Assembly: GCA_937871685.1 (NCBI GenBank) | Contig: CALMOL010000464.1 | Span: forward strand, 1-13,320 | Direction: 5' to 3' | Length of the DNA stretch: 13,320 nucleotides | From: an uncultured Verrucomicrobiota bacterium | GTDB lineage: Bacteria > Verrucomicrobiota > Verrucomicrobiia > Chthoniobacterales > SZAS-18 | Part shown: positions 6,133 through 13,320 of the stretch, piece after piece | Numbering within the stretch: position 1 is the stretch's first letter | How the letters are laid out: every line of letters starts with the position of its first letter | The notes under the pieces: model-generated | What the model was told of the DNA's origin: nothing | Databases searched by the model: none | What the model saw: the letters and a program-made list of their open reading frames with translations, nothing else | Made by a program: the position numbers and the translations under genes

Positions 6133-8406
6133 ATGCGTCGCAAAATCAGCAGCCCGATGAACCTGACCGGCATCCGATCTCTCTTCCCGGCGACGTTGGC
6201 CGTGCTCGCCTTCAACCATCCCGCCCCGGCGCAAACTGCCGCCGACGCCGGACCGACGCCGCGCCGCGTGATCGTGGAGGATCGCTCGGTGGAGGCCGAG
6301 TTGCCCGCGCTGGAATCGACCACCGCCACGCGCTTGCCCGAGCGCATCTTGGACGCGCCTCGCAGCGTGCAGGTCATCACCCGGCGCACCTTCGAGGACC
6401 GCATCATCAACGATCCGCAGGAGGCCGTCCAGAATGTGAGCGGCGTGGCGCGAGGCGGAAACTTCAACGGCGTCGGCGAGTCGTTCGTCCTCCGCGGGTT
6501 TCTCCAGCAGGACCTGATCAAAGACGGGTTCCGGGCCGGGGCCTTGGTCGGCAGCGGCTCCCCGGTCTTTGGGGCCACGGGGGCCACGGATGTCTCGAAC
6601 CTTGAGCGCATCGAGGTGCTCAAGGGCCCGGCCGCGATTCTCTACGGCCGAGGCGAGCCGGGCGGCGTGGTCAACTACGTCACCCGCACGCCGTATCTCG
6701 GCAACGGCTTCACGTTGGAGCAGCAGATCGGCTCCTACGGGTTCTACCGCACCACCCTCGACGCCAACTGGCAACCCTTCGATCCCGTGGCCCTGCGCCT
6801 GGACGCCGCTTACGACCGCAACGAGTCGGCGGTCGATCTCGTCCGCGGCGAGCGCTTCTTCATCGCGCCATCGTTCCTGTGGCGGATCGGATCAGCCACC
6901 ACGCTGACCTTCCGCGGCGAGTATTCCAACGACGATCGGTCCACCAATCCTGGCGTGCCCTACGACGCCGATGCCCGCCGCGTGCTGCCCGGCGTGCCCT
7001 CGAACCGCTACTTCGGCGAGCCGGACTTCACCAACTTCCGCACGCGCCAGCTCCGCGGCCTGCTCACCCTCGAGCACCGCTGGAACGAGCACAACGTGAC
7101 CACGCTCTCGCTCCATGCCCGGCGCGGCGACATCGACGGCGGCTACTTCATCCTCTTCAACTTCGCGGGCCCCTTCATCGATCCCGTCACCGGCGACGTG
7201 GGCCGCTCCGCCGCCCAGCAAGACACCGCGGAGCAAAACCAGGCGGTGCGCCTCGACCACGTTTTCACCTGGACGGTCTACGACGGTGGCTCGACCACTT
7301 CCGGCAAGGACGGCAAATCCCTCGGCCGCGGCGGCTTTCCGACGGTGACCAACCAGCTGCTCTTCTCCGCCGAGTTCGAGCGCCAGAGCAACGACACCCT
7401 GCGCCAGCTTTCCGGCCACACGCCGCTCAATCCCTTCAACCCGATCTACACCGGCTACGCGCCGCAGCCCCTGCTGCCGTTCCCCGGGTTCCCGACCCTG
7501 CTGCGGGAAAATTCCGCCGCCACGGCCAAGAGCTACTCGCTGCTCGTGCAGGACCGCCTCTCCTTTGGCGAAACGGTGTATCTCTCCTTCGGCGGGCGCG
7601 CCGAGTGGTTCGACGCGGCCAGCGCCACGAGCTATCCGGCCGGCAGCGTGTTCCCCTCCTCGGCCAACGAGGTGCACCGCTTCACCTTCAACCCGTCCGC
7701 GGGCCTCGTTGTGAAGCCCACGCGCAACCTTTCCCTCTACGGCTCCTACGCCGAGTCCACGAACACGTTCCAAAACTTCGGCCTCCGCACTGCGGACGGC
7801 AAGGCCATCGACCCCGAGCGCTCGCGCCAGTTCGAGGCCGGCGTGAAGGCCGAGCTGTTCAACCGCCGCCTCCTGGCCACCGCGTCCTTCTTCCAGATCA
7901 CCAAGACCGACGTGGCCGGCGCCGACCCGAACAACCCGCTCTTCTCGGTCAACGCGGGCGAAGAACGCTCGCGCGGCTTCGAGTTCGACCTTTCCGGCGA
8001 GCCCATCCCCGGCTGGCGCGTGAACCTCAACTACGCCTACATCGACGCGCGCATCGTCAGCGCCCCGCTCGGCTTGAATGTCGGCAACCGCCGCTATGGG
8101 GTGCCGGAGAATTCCGGCGGCTTCTTCACCACCTACGAGTTCCAGTCTGGCGCCCTCAAGGGCCTGGGCCTCGGCGGCGGCATGTTCTTCGCCGACCGCA
8201 CCCAGGTGGACAATACCAACTCCGGCCGCCTCTCCGGCTGGGCCCAGACCGACGCGGTCATCTACTACCGCCGTGGCCGCTGGAAGGCGCAAGTCAACGC
8301 GAAGAACCTCTTCGACAACGAGTTCTACTACGCGCAAAACCAGGACACCACGGTCCAGATCGCGCCGGCCCGCACGATCATCGGCTCGCTGAGCGTGAAG
8401 TTCTGA
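6133..8406 (+). CDS. TonB-dependent siderophore receptor
   Basis: 757 residues from ATG 6133; GTG 6124 and ATG 6157 are in-frame alternatives. A signal peptide (MRRK..., hydrophobic about 16-27, cleavage probably after APAQ at 34) is followed by a plausible TonB box (RRVIVED, 44-50). The plug domain (about 72-190) has APRSVQVITRRTFEDR, DPQEAVQNVSGV, SFVLRGF, LERIEVLKGPAAILYGRGEPGGVVNYVTRTP, which is the siderophore-receptor type of plug. A beta-barrel of about 560 residues follows and ends SLSVKF, with the C-terminal Phe used in outer-membrane assembly. Length is normal for the family. It imports ferric-siderophore across the outer membrane using TonB energy; the ligand cannot be read from sequence. 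It heads an apparent operon with the methyltransferase (11 bp away) and PepSY genes. Confidence 0.95.
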   Translation: MRRKISSPMNLTGIRSLFPATLAVLAFNHPAPAQTAADAGPTPRRVIVEDRSVEAELPALESTTATRLPERILDAPRSVQVITRRTFEDRIINDPQEAVQNVSGVARGGNFNGVGESFVLRGFLQQDLIKDGFRAGALVGSGSPVFGATGATDVSNLERIEVLKGPAAILYGRGEPGGVVNYVTRTPYLGNGFTLEQQIGSYGFYRTTLDANWQPFDPVALRLDAAYDRNESAVDLVRGERFFIAPSFLWRIGSATTLTFRGEYSNDDRSTNPGVPYDADARRVLPGVPSNRYFGEPDFTNFRTRQLRGLLTLEHRWNEHNVTTLSLHARRGDIDGGYFILFNFAGPFIDPVTGDVGRSAAQQDTAEQNQAVRLDHVFTWTVYDGGSTTSGKDGKSLGRGGFPTVTNQLLFSAEFERQSNDTLRQLSGHTPLNPFNPIYTGYAPQPLLPFPGFPTLLRENSAATAKSYSLLVQDRLSFGETVYLSFGGRAEWFDAASATSYPAGSVFPSSANEVHRFTFNPSAGLVVKPTRNLSLYGSYAESTNTFQNFGLRTADGKAIDPERSRQFEAGVKAELFNRRLLATASFFQITKTDVAGADPNNPLFSVNAGEERSRGFEFDLSGEPIPGWRVNLNYAYIDARIVSAPLGLNVGNRRYGVPENSGGFFTTYEFQSGALKGLGLGGGMFFADRTQVDNTNSGRLSGWAQTDAVIYYRRGRWKAQVNAKNLFDNEFYYAQNQDTTVQIAPARTIIGSLSVKF

Positions 8407-8417
8407 CCTCGCCCGCG

Positions 8418-9110
8418 ATGAGCGCGCTTCCTTTCCACGACGCCCGCGTGGCTGCCGTCCTTGAGCGGCTCCATGCCGAGGCGACCCGGCAGATTCCGGC
8501 CCTCATCGGCTGGTATCTCCGGCGGAAACTCTCCTCGTTTTTCGGCCGCGCTTCCGCCGAGCCGCTCGCGCGCTGGGCGGGCATGGAGCGCTTCCACGTC
8601 CCGCTCGACCGCGCCCAGGGCGCGTTCCTCTACCTGCTGGCCCGTTCGATGAGCGCGCGGCGGATCGTCGAATACGGCACCTCCGTCGGCATCTCGACGA
8701 TCTACCTCGCCGCCGCCGTGCGCGACAACGGCGGCGGCCTCGTCATCGGCTCCGAGCTGGCGCCGGCAAAGGTCGCCGCCGCCCGCGCCCACCTCGCCGA
8801 GGCCGGCCTGGCGGAATGGGTCGAGGTGCGCGAGGGCGACGCCCGCGAAACCCTGCGCGATCTCGGCGGCCCCGTGGACCTGGGCCTAATCGATGGATGG
8901 CCCGAGCTGGCGCTGGAGATGGGGCGGCTCATCGGCCCGCAGCTCCGTCCCGGCGGCGTGCTCGTGGCGGACAACGTGCGCACTTTCCGCCGGATCCTCG
9001 CGCCGTATGTGGCGCACATGCAAGGCGGCGCGGGCGGCTTCCTTTCCGCCACCCTGCCGCTCAAGGGCGGCACCGAGTTCTCCGTCCGCCTGCCCGCCGC
9101 CGCGTCCTGA
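8418..9110 (+). CDS. SAM-dependent O-methyltransferase
   Basis: 230 residues from ATG 8418, 11 bp after the receptor stop. It is a class I methyltransferase, O-methyltransferase (COMT/CCoAOMT-like) type. Motif I is VEYGTSVGIST (84-94), the acidic residue after strand 2 is E113 (GSEL), the motif around strand 3 is EGDA (D141), then LGLIDGWPE (D159), and the strand after it has GGVLVADNV (D185-N186), an Asp-Asn pair that in this family binds a divalent metal. Short N-terminal helices (residues 1-75) may recognise substrate. Its place inside a siderophore-uptake operon suggests methylation of a catechol-type metabolite or siderophore, but the substrate is unknown. No Shine-Dalgarno is visible. 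Confidence 0.85.
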   Translation: MSALPFHDARVAAVLERLHAEATRQIPALIGWYLRRKLSSFFGRASAEPLARWAGMERFHVPLDRAQGAFLYLLARSMSARRIVEYGTSVGISTIYLAAAVRDNGGGLVIGSELAPAKVAAARAHLAEAGLAEWVEVREGDARETLRDLGGPVDLGLIDGWPELALEMGRLIGPQLRPGGVLVADNVRTFRRILAPYVAHMQGGAGGFLSATLPLKGGTEFSVRLPAAAS

Positions 9111-9112
9111 CG

Positions 9113-9127
9113 TTTCCAGGCTGGAAA
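9113..9127. other. Odd-centred dyad TTTCCAGGCTGGAAA
   Basis: TTTCCAG and CTGGAAA flank one G, right after the methyltransferase stop. The 60-bp gap to the PepSY gene holds only this. It could be a protein-binding site or a short RNA hairpin; there is no T-run after it, so it is not a standard terminator. Confidence 0.4.
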
Positions 9128-9170
9128 ACCCTCCCGCCCTCGCGCTATTGAAACCCCTTCTCGCCTCGCC

Positions 9171-10334
9171 ATGACCGCCCGAAACCTCCAGCGCTGGACA
9201 GCGCTGCACCGTTGGACCAGCCTTTTTGTCACCGTCAACCTGCTGCTCCTCGCAATCACGGGCCTCTTCCTCATCTTCCACGACGAGATCGAGGACGCGC
9301 TCGGCACCTACCCGCACCCGCAGGCCAACGGCGCCCCGGCCATCACGATGGACCGGGCGGTGGATCTGGCGCGCGGCGTCCAGCCCAGCCTGCGGCCGGC
9401 GCTCTTCGTCGAGGACAAGGAGCATCTCGGCCTCTTCATCGTCCAGATGCTGCCGCCGGGCGAGACGGGTTTCGACAAGGCCAAGCCCGTCTTCGTGGAT
9501 GGCTACGCGGGGAAGGTGCTGATCAACTTCGACCCGGAAAAAACGCTCACGGCGTTCGTCCTGCACCTGCACGTGGACTTGTTCATGGGCCTGGGCGGGT
9601 CGCTCTACGTGGCGCTGGTGGGCGTGACCTTCTTCGTTTCGCTGGTCTCCGGCGCGGTGGTGTATGCGCCCTTCGTGCGCGGGCTGAAGTTCTCCGAGCT
9701 GCGGCGCGACCGTGGCCGGCGCATCTTCCAGCTCGACCTGCACAACCTCGTCGGCGTGCTCACCCTCGCCTGGTGCTCCGTGGTGGCGATCACCGGCATT
9801 GTGCTTGAGCTCTCCCGGCCCGCGCTGGCGCTCTACCAGATGACCGACCTCATAAAGCTGACCGCGCCCTACCGCGGCAAGCCGGCCCCGACGCAGATCG
9901 TCCCGCTGGAGCAGGCGAAGGCGGTGGCGGACAAGACGTGGCCGGGCCACAAGATCGCGTTCGCGGTCTTCCCCGGCACGCAGCTTTCGGGCGACCACCA
10001 CTACGCGTTCTTCATGGCCACCGAGAGCGGCCCGGCCAAGCGTGTTTATAAGCTCACGATGGTGGACGCCGCCACCGGCGAGCTGACCCTCACGAGCGAG
10101 CTGCCCCTCTACCTCAAGGCCATCCTGATTTCCGGCCCGCTCCATTTCGGCGACTACGCGGGCATGCCGTTGAAGATCATCTGGGCCTTGTTCACCGTGT
10201 TCACCATCGTGCTGTGCACGAGCGGCATCTACCTGACCGTGGCCCGAATTCGCTCGCGCCGTGTCGAGGCGCCCGTGCCGGCCGCCGTTCCCGCGCCGGA
10301 GCCAGCCCTTGTCGCGCGGGAGGGGATGCGATGA
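9171..10334 (+). CDS. PepSY-TM family inner-membrane protein
   Basis: 387 residues from ATG 9171. It has the PepSY_TM layout: TM1 (about 16-36) preceded by LHRW with H13, TM2 (about 145-166), TM3 (about 193-213), TM4 (about 334-358), and periplasmic PepSY-like segments between them. Conserved-type histidines near helices are H132/H134 (LHLHVDLFMGLGG), H191 (LDLHNLVG) and H325 (GPLHFGDYAG). The tail after TM4 is Pro/Ala-rich. Family members are often found with TonB siderophore receptors and are thought to act in iron release, some as ferric-siderophore reductases with haem bound by such histidines; this is family knowledge, not shown here. Its stop overlaps the next gene's start (ATGA), implying translational coupling. 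Confidence 0.9.
   Translation: MTARNLQRWTALHRWTSLFVTVNLLLLAITGLFLIFHDEIEDALGTYPHPQANGAPAITMDRAVDLARGVQPSLRPALFVEDKEHLGLFIVQMLPPGETGFDKAKPVFVDGYAGKVLINFDPEKTLTAFVLHLHVDLFMGLGGSLYVALVGVTFFVSLVSGAVVYAPFVRGLKFSELRRDRGRRIFQLDLHNLVGVLTLAWCSVVAITGIVLELSRPALALYQMTDLIKLTAPYRGKPAPTQIVPLEQAKAVADKTWPGHKIAFAVFPGTQLSGDHHYAFFMATESGPAKRVYKLTMVDAATGELTLTSELPLYLKAILISGPLHFGDYAGMPLKIIWALFTVFTIVLCTSGIYLTVARIRSRRVEAPVPAAVPAPEPALVAREGMR
10318..10325 (+). promoter_or_regulatory. Shine-Dalgarno for the 59-residue gene
   Basis: GGGAGGGG stands 5 nt before ATG 10331, inside the end of the PepSY coding sequence. It supports the small gene being translated. It is one of two strong Shine-Dalgarno sequences seen here. 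Confidence 0.6.
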
Positions 10335-10510
10335 ACGCCCGCTCCCCTTGGCTCGCGCCGGGTCTGCTCGGCCTCGGCGTGCTCTTCGCCCTGATCACCG
10401 CGCTGGTGGCGGACGGGTTCTGGGACGTGCTTTCGTGGACGCTGCTGTTCCTGCCGCTGTTCGTGATCGGAGCAGCCCTGCTGCGCCGCCGCCGAGGCGA
10501 TCAGCTGTAG
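10331..10510 (+). CDS. 59-residue two-TM membrane protein
   Basis: Starts with ATG 10331, overlapping the PepSY stop in an ATGA arrangement, with GGGAGGGG 5 nt upstream. The protein is almost entirely hydrophobic: helix 1 about 8-27, helix 2 about 30-49, then RRRRGDQL, a basic end that should stay in the cytoplasm. I do not know a named family. The coupled position suggests a small subunit or stabiliser of the PepSY protein. The last 10 bp overlap the end of the convergent serine hydrolase gene. Confidence 0.75.
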   Translation: MNARSPWLAPGLLGLGVLFALITALVADGFWDVLSWTLLFLPLFVIGAALLRRRRGDQL

Positions 10511-11664
10511 AGCGCCTCCACCAGCGAGAGCGCGCGGTGGTTGGGGAAGACGCCGAGCTCCATCTGATTCATCACGTAACCGAAGCTCATGCCATTCTCG
10601 GGGTCGGCGAAGGCGTGGACGCCGCCCGCGCCCGGCTGGCCGAAGGCGCGCGGCGACGGCCCGAAGATCGCGCGGAGCTTGCGCCGCCCGGCCGTCGCGC
10701 CGACCTCGGCCGGCTCCACCGGATCGAGCATCACGCCGAGCGAGAACGCCGTGGGCACCCGGAGCACGCGGTCCAGGCCGGAGGATTGCGGCTCGGATAG
10801 CCGGGCCACCGTCTCGGCCGGCAGCGGCGCGCGGCCGGTGAGCAGCGCATCGTAGAAACCCGCCAGCGCCCGCGCCGTGCCGATGGCGCCGAAGGCCGCC
10901 AACTCCGCGCGCCGGGCTTCCGCCGTCATCATCTGCGAAACGGAATGCAGCCCCGACGGCGAGGCGAACGCGCGCCGCGTGAGCGAATCCTCCTCGGCCA
11001 GCGCGCGGTAGAGAGGGTCCGGCTGGGCCTGTGCCGAGGCGGGCTGCTTGGCGGGAAAGGTCGTCGCCACGCGGCCATGGAGCGCATCCGGCATTCCAAT
11101 CCACAGGTCCAGGCCGAGCAAACCGGCCCAGTGCGAGCGCCACCATTGCCCCAGCGTCCAGCCGGGCTGCGCGCGCCGCAGGATCTCGTCGAGCAGGAAG
11201 CCGAAGGTGCGCGGGTGATAGCCGTGGCCCTCGCCCGGCGGCCAGTTGGGCGCCTGCGCGGCGAGCGCGCGGGCCACGGCGGCGTGGTCGAGCACCGTGG
11301 CGGTGCGGTCATCAAGCGCCGCGAGGCCGGCCTGGTGCGAAAGCACCTGCGCAAAGGTTATCCGCTCCTTCCCCGCCTGCGCGAATTCCGGCCACAGCGA
11401 CGCGACCGGCGCGTCGAGCTCGATGCCGACGCGGCCGAGCGCCTGGAGCACGCACATCGCGGCCGCCGCCTTGCCCGCCGACCAGATGAGCGCGGGCGTG
11501 CCGGCCGTCCACTCGCGCGCGCCCTCGCGATCCGCCCGGCCGCGCGCCAGCGAGAAGATCTCGCGCCCCTCGCGCCACACGGAGACGGCCGCGCCGGCCT
11601 CGCCACGGGAAGCGAAGTTTTCGTCAAACTGCGCCGCGACGGCGTCGAGGTTCGGAAATGGCAT
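10501..11664 (-). CDS. Serine hydrolase, class C beta-lactamase fold (esterase-like)
   Basis: 387 residues from ATG 11664. The nucleophile motif S-x-x-K is S62-A-G-K65 (WSAGK). The second motif is the tyrosine Y149 in GYHPRTFG, as in esterases and LACTB-like members, not the Y-x-N of true beta-lactamases. A glycine-rich segment near the C-terminus (GQPGAGG, about 340-346) stands where the KTG/HxG motif should be. The SHQAGL segment (109-114) is the usual family pattern. No signal peptide is seen, so it is probably cytoplasmic. The lack of Y-x-N argues for an esterase or peptidase rather than drug resistance. It converges with the PepSY cassette and overlaps it by 10 bp. No Shine-Dalgarno is visible. 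Confidence 0.9.
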   Translation of the reverse strand: MPFPNLDAVAAQFDENFASRGEAGAAVSVWREGREIFSLARGRADREGAREWTAGTPALIWSAGKAAAAMCVLQALGRVGIELDAPVASLWPEFAQAGKERITFAQVLSHQAGLAALDDRTATVLDHAAVARALAAQAPNWPPGEGHGYHPRTFGFLLDEILRRAQPGWTLGQWWRSHWAGLLGLDLWIGMPDALHGRVATTFPAKQPASAQAQPDPLYRALAEEDSLTRRAFASPSGLHSVSQMMTAEARRAELAAFGAIGTARALAGFYDALLTGRAPLPAETVARLSEPQSSGLDRVLRVPTAFSLGVMLDPVEPAEVGATAGRRKLRAIFGPSPRAFGQPGAGGVHAFADPENGMSFGYVMNQMELGVFPNHRALSLVEALYS

Positions 11665-11742
11665 GGGGCCGACAGGGAAGCACCGAACCAGCCAAAGAAA
11701 AGCGAGCCGCGCCCGCCACCACGCTGGAGGCGATCCTCTGGC

Positions 11743-12261
11743 CTACTGCTTCTTCTTCACGTCGCTCGTCTCGGAAATCTCCTCCGCCTTCTCCGCCTCG
11801 AAGATCTCGCGGGCGTGGCGAATCTTGTCCGGGTCCTCGGAATGCACGGCGACGAGGAAGGCGCCGTTCTTGATCCGCTCGCGGTATTTCTCGATCTCGG
11901 CATCGGGGATGCCTAGGCCGACGAAGGCCCCGACGGCCCCGCCGGCCACGGTGCCCACCAGCGCCCCAAAGAGCGCCACCGCCGGCCCGGCCAGCAGGAG
12001 CGGCTGAAGGCCGGGGATCACCACCGCGCCCAGGCCAATGAGCGCGCCGATCATGCCGCTTTTGATGGCGTGGGTCTTCGCGGAGGGCGCGGCCGCGGCG
12101 TCAGTCTTCAATTCCTCGACCTGTCCGTAGTCCTGGTCCTCCGTGGTGCCTGGCAGGAGCACGGAAACCTCCTTTTCCCCGAGGCTCGCCTCCTCGCGCA
12201 GGCGCTTGAGGATCAGTTCGGCTTGGGCGTGCTCGGGGGCGAGGGCGATGAGAGAAGTCAT
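11743..12261 (-). CDS. Glycine-rich membrane protein, general-stress (DUF1269-like) type
   Basis: 172 residues from ATG 12261. The N-terminal part (1-60) is a soluble alpha/beta segment starting with hydrophobic MTSLIALAP. Residues 69-118 are a glycine/alanine-rich membrane hairpin with repeated small-residue spacing (GALIGLGAVVIPG, then ALVGTVAGGAVGAFVGLGIP), a glycine-zipper pattern. It ends in IPDAEIEKYRERIKNGAFLVAVH, the typical end of the general-stress family, followed by a Lys/Glu-rich tail (KKKQ). Members are linked to stress responses; a molecular role is not established. Divergent from the metallopeptidase gene across 78 bp. A longer upstream open frame only reads through the repeat array and is not believed. 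Confidence 0.85.
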   Translation of the reverse strand: MTSLIALAPEHAQAELILKRLREEASLGEKEVSVLLPGTTEDQDYGQVEELKTDAAAAPSAKTHAIKSGMIGALIGLGAVVIPGLQPLLLAGPAVALFGALVGTVAGGAVGAFVGLGIPDAEIEKYRERIKNGAFLVAVHSEDPDKIRHAREIFEAEKAEEISETSDVKKKQ

Positions 12262-12339
12262 GACGGAAGGGGGCTGGCTTTGGGTGAATCGCGCCGCGCC
12301 CTCCAAATGCGCGGGGCCGCTTCCCGTGCATCGTGGGAC
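12262..12339. promoter_or_regulatory. 78-bp divergent intergenic region
   Basis: Both the stress-type and the metallopeptidase gene begin here, so back-to-back promoters are expected, but no convincing -35/-10 pair or operator is visible. One isolated GTGAATC heptamer (the element A/B unit) occurs at about 12282. Confidence 0.35.
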
Positions 12340-12696
12340 ATGACCGACTGGAACGCCCTCGCGCTCGCCGAGGTGGAGCGCATCCAGGCCGACCTGCCGC
12401 CCGACGTGCGCGCCGCGGCCGTCCGGGTGCCGGTGTTCCTGCGCGACGACCCCGCCACGGATGACCCGCGCGAGGGTGACCTGCTCGGCCTCGCCGAGGG
12501 TGTCTCCCTGCGGGACGGCGAGGCCTTCGACGCCGCCAGCCTGCCGCGCATCACGCTCTTCGTGGATCGCCTGCGCGAGATGACCGGTGGCGACGAGGAA
12601 TATTTCCAGGAGGAAGTGCGCGTGACCTACCTCCACGAGATCGGCCATTTCCTCGGCTGGGACGAGGACGAGGTGGCGGCGCGAGGGCTGGAATAG
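12340..12696 (+). CDS. Minimal zincin metallopeptidase (PF06262-type)
   Basis: 118 residues from ATG 12340. Near the C-terminus is YLHEIGHFLGWDEDEV, where H99-E100-x2-H103 is the zinc and catalytic site and D108 follows in the family's HExxHxxGxDE arrangement. The upstream strand RITLFVDRLRE and the acidic segment EYFQEEVRVT are also typical of these short zinc-dependent peptidases. The length is normal for the family. No signal peptide is present, so it is probably cytoplasmic. Substrate unknown. It is followed by the repeat array rather than another gene. Confidence 0.88.
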   Translation: MTDWNALALAEVERIQADLPPDVRAAAVRVPVFLRDDPATDDPREGDLLGLAEGVSLRDGEAFDAASLPRITLFVDRLREMTGGDEEYFQEEVRVTYLHEIGHFLGWDEDEVAARGLE

Positions 12697-12753
12697 GGAG
12701 AGCGGGGAAGGAGCCTGATGCTCCTGGAAGGACAAAATTGGTGGACCGCCCCA

Positions 12754-13154
12754 CCCCTGCGCCTGACCCGGTGGGGTCATGCGCATGATCGCTCCCTGCC
12801 CTGCGTCTGACCCGCCCCGGTCATGCGCCTGATCAAAAGACCCATGCGCATGACCACCAGGGGTCTTGCGAAGGACCTGGACTGGCATGCGCATGACCTC
12901 TCAAGGTCATTTGCATGCCTTCCCAAGCCATGCGCAAGGCTCAACGAGGCATCCGCATGGCCCATCCGGTCATGCGCATGGCGTCCAAGGTCTTGCGCAT
13001 GACCCAAGTGCCCCATGCGAATGGCTCAACGGAGCAGGCGCATGCCCTGGGAGATCATTCGCATGACCTCGGGAGCCAGGCGCATGATCGCTCCCTGCCT
13101 TGCGCATGACCCACCGAGGTCAAGCGAAGGATCCCTTGGGTCATGAAAAGGACC
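12754..13154. repeat. Phased array of about 19 dyad-symmetric sites, 21-22 bp apart
   Basis: The 9-bp core TGCGCATGA or a variant starts at 12758, 12780, 12802, 12824, 12845, 12867, 12888, 12910, 12931, 12952, 12973, 12994, 13016, 13037, 13058, 13079, 13101, 13123 and 13144. All 18 steps are 21 or 22 bp, mean 21.4. Exact TGCGCATGA occurs in five units and GCGCATG in eight. Adding flanks, the consensus GGTCATGCGCATGACC is a perfect 16-bp palindrome, though no single unit is perfect. Weak further copies may lie at 12737 and 13165. The spacers are not conserved. Mixed 21 and 22 bp steps would change frame, so this is not coding. It starts about 60 bp after the metallopeptidase gene. Confidence 0.88.
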
Positions 13155-13175
13155 TGTTGCCACCGAGGAATGGCC

Positions 13176-13320
13176 GGCCTTTGGCCACGTCCGCTCCGGC
13201 GGGGAGCGGGCCGCCAGCGGAGCCGCTTGAGCTGAGACCGAGGCCGGAAAAGCGACGCCAAATCTCCCCGGACACACGCCCGGATTGCACCCCGGGCCGC
13301 CGTTCCTAACGTGCCGGCCC
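13176..13320. other. Right-edge sequence without a gene
   Basis: No believable gene is seen. There is a GC-rich imperfect hairpin, GCTCCGGCGG (13193-13202) with CCGC (13211-13214) then CGGAGC (13218-13223) after a 3-nt bulge, but no T-run, so a terminator is not supported. A downstream gene may begin past the edge. Confidence 0.4.

Noticed and set aside
5911..6160. Fur box or cobalamin riboswitch before the receptor
   Set aside because: TGAGAATGCGTCGCA at the start is too far from the Fur consensus, and the conserved B12-box sequences are absent.
6892..8337. Minus-strand frame of 481 codons across the receptor gene
   Set aside because: The receptor on the plus strand has clear plug and barrel motifs; this frame is a GC-rich antisense shadow.
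6879..8417. Upstream extension of the methyltransferase frame to 743 codons
   Set aside because: The extension is arginine/histidine-rich and overlaps the receptor out of frame; the methyltransferase begins at 8418 after the receptor stop.
12262..12894. N-terminal extension of the stress-type protein to 383 codons
   Set aside because: It reads antisense through the metallopeptidase and the repeat array; the family-like N-terminus starts at 12261.
12777..13109. Short open frames encoding HAH/MRM-like peptide repeats across the array
   Set aside because: Steps of 21 and 22 bp are mixed, so no one frame carries the repeat; the frames are a by-product of the array.
12754..13154. CRISPR array
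   Set aside because: The repeats are degenerate and the whole period is only 21-22 bp, too short for a repeat plus spacer; no cas genes are in view.
13193..13223. Intrinsic terminator
   Set aside because: The GC-rich stem has a bulge and no following T-run on either strand.

Overview
The window is GC-rich, densely coding DNA from a Gram-negative bacterium. A TonB-dependent outer-membrane receptor shows there is an outer membrane. The DUF4129/DUF4350/RDD membrane cluster, the small zinc-finger membrane proteins and the rarity of Shine-Dalgarno sequences fit Verrucomicrobiota, perhaps an Opitutales-like lineage; this placement is inference. No RNA genes, insertion sequences or CRISPR arrays were recognised.

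Region 1 (about 1-5910, minus strand) is a seven-gene unit read right to left: a GYF_2/zinc-finger/RDD membrane protein, a zinc-ribbon/B-box-like membrane protein, a two-TM protein, a small B-box-like one-TM protein, a five-TM protein, a DUF4129 protein, and a DUF4350 protein that runs off the left edge. DUF4129 and DUF4350 proteins commonly sit beside MoxR-type AAA+ ATPase and DUF58/VWA genes, so those are expected just to the left. Four of the six gene junctions carry tandem 7-bp repeats of the form GTGAATC, GTGAGAC or GTTGAGG. At three junctions the repeats form inverted arms around a core of about 65-75 nt, making compact elements of 115-126 bp. Two genes that follow these elements lack an ordinary start codon where the protein should begin.

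Region 2 (5911-10510, plus strand) is a likely iron-siderophore cassette: a structured leader, a TonB-dependent siderophore receptor, a SAM-dependent O-methyltransferase, a PepSY-TM inner-membrane protein and a 59-residue two-helix membrane protein translationally coupled to it. A plausible division of labour is outer-membrane import by the receptor, with reduction or processing at the inner membrane by the PepSY protein and its small partner.

Region 3 (10501-12696) holds a class-C beta-lactamase-fold serine hydrolase (minus, overlapping the cassette's last gene tail to tail by 10 bp), a glycine-rich stress-type membrane protein (minus), and a divergently transcribed minimal zincin metallopeptidase (plus).

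Region 4 (12697-13320) has no convincing gene. Most of it is an array of about 19-20 degenerate copies of a dyad-symmetric site (consensus GGTCATGCGCATGACC) placed every 21 or 22 bp, two turns of B-DNA. The mixture of 21 and 22 bp steps argues against coding. It looks like a phased set of protein-binding sites or a structured repeat, and it is the most unusual object in the window.
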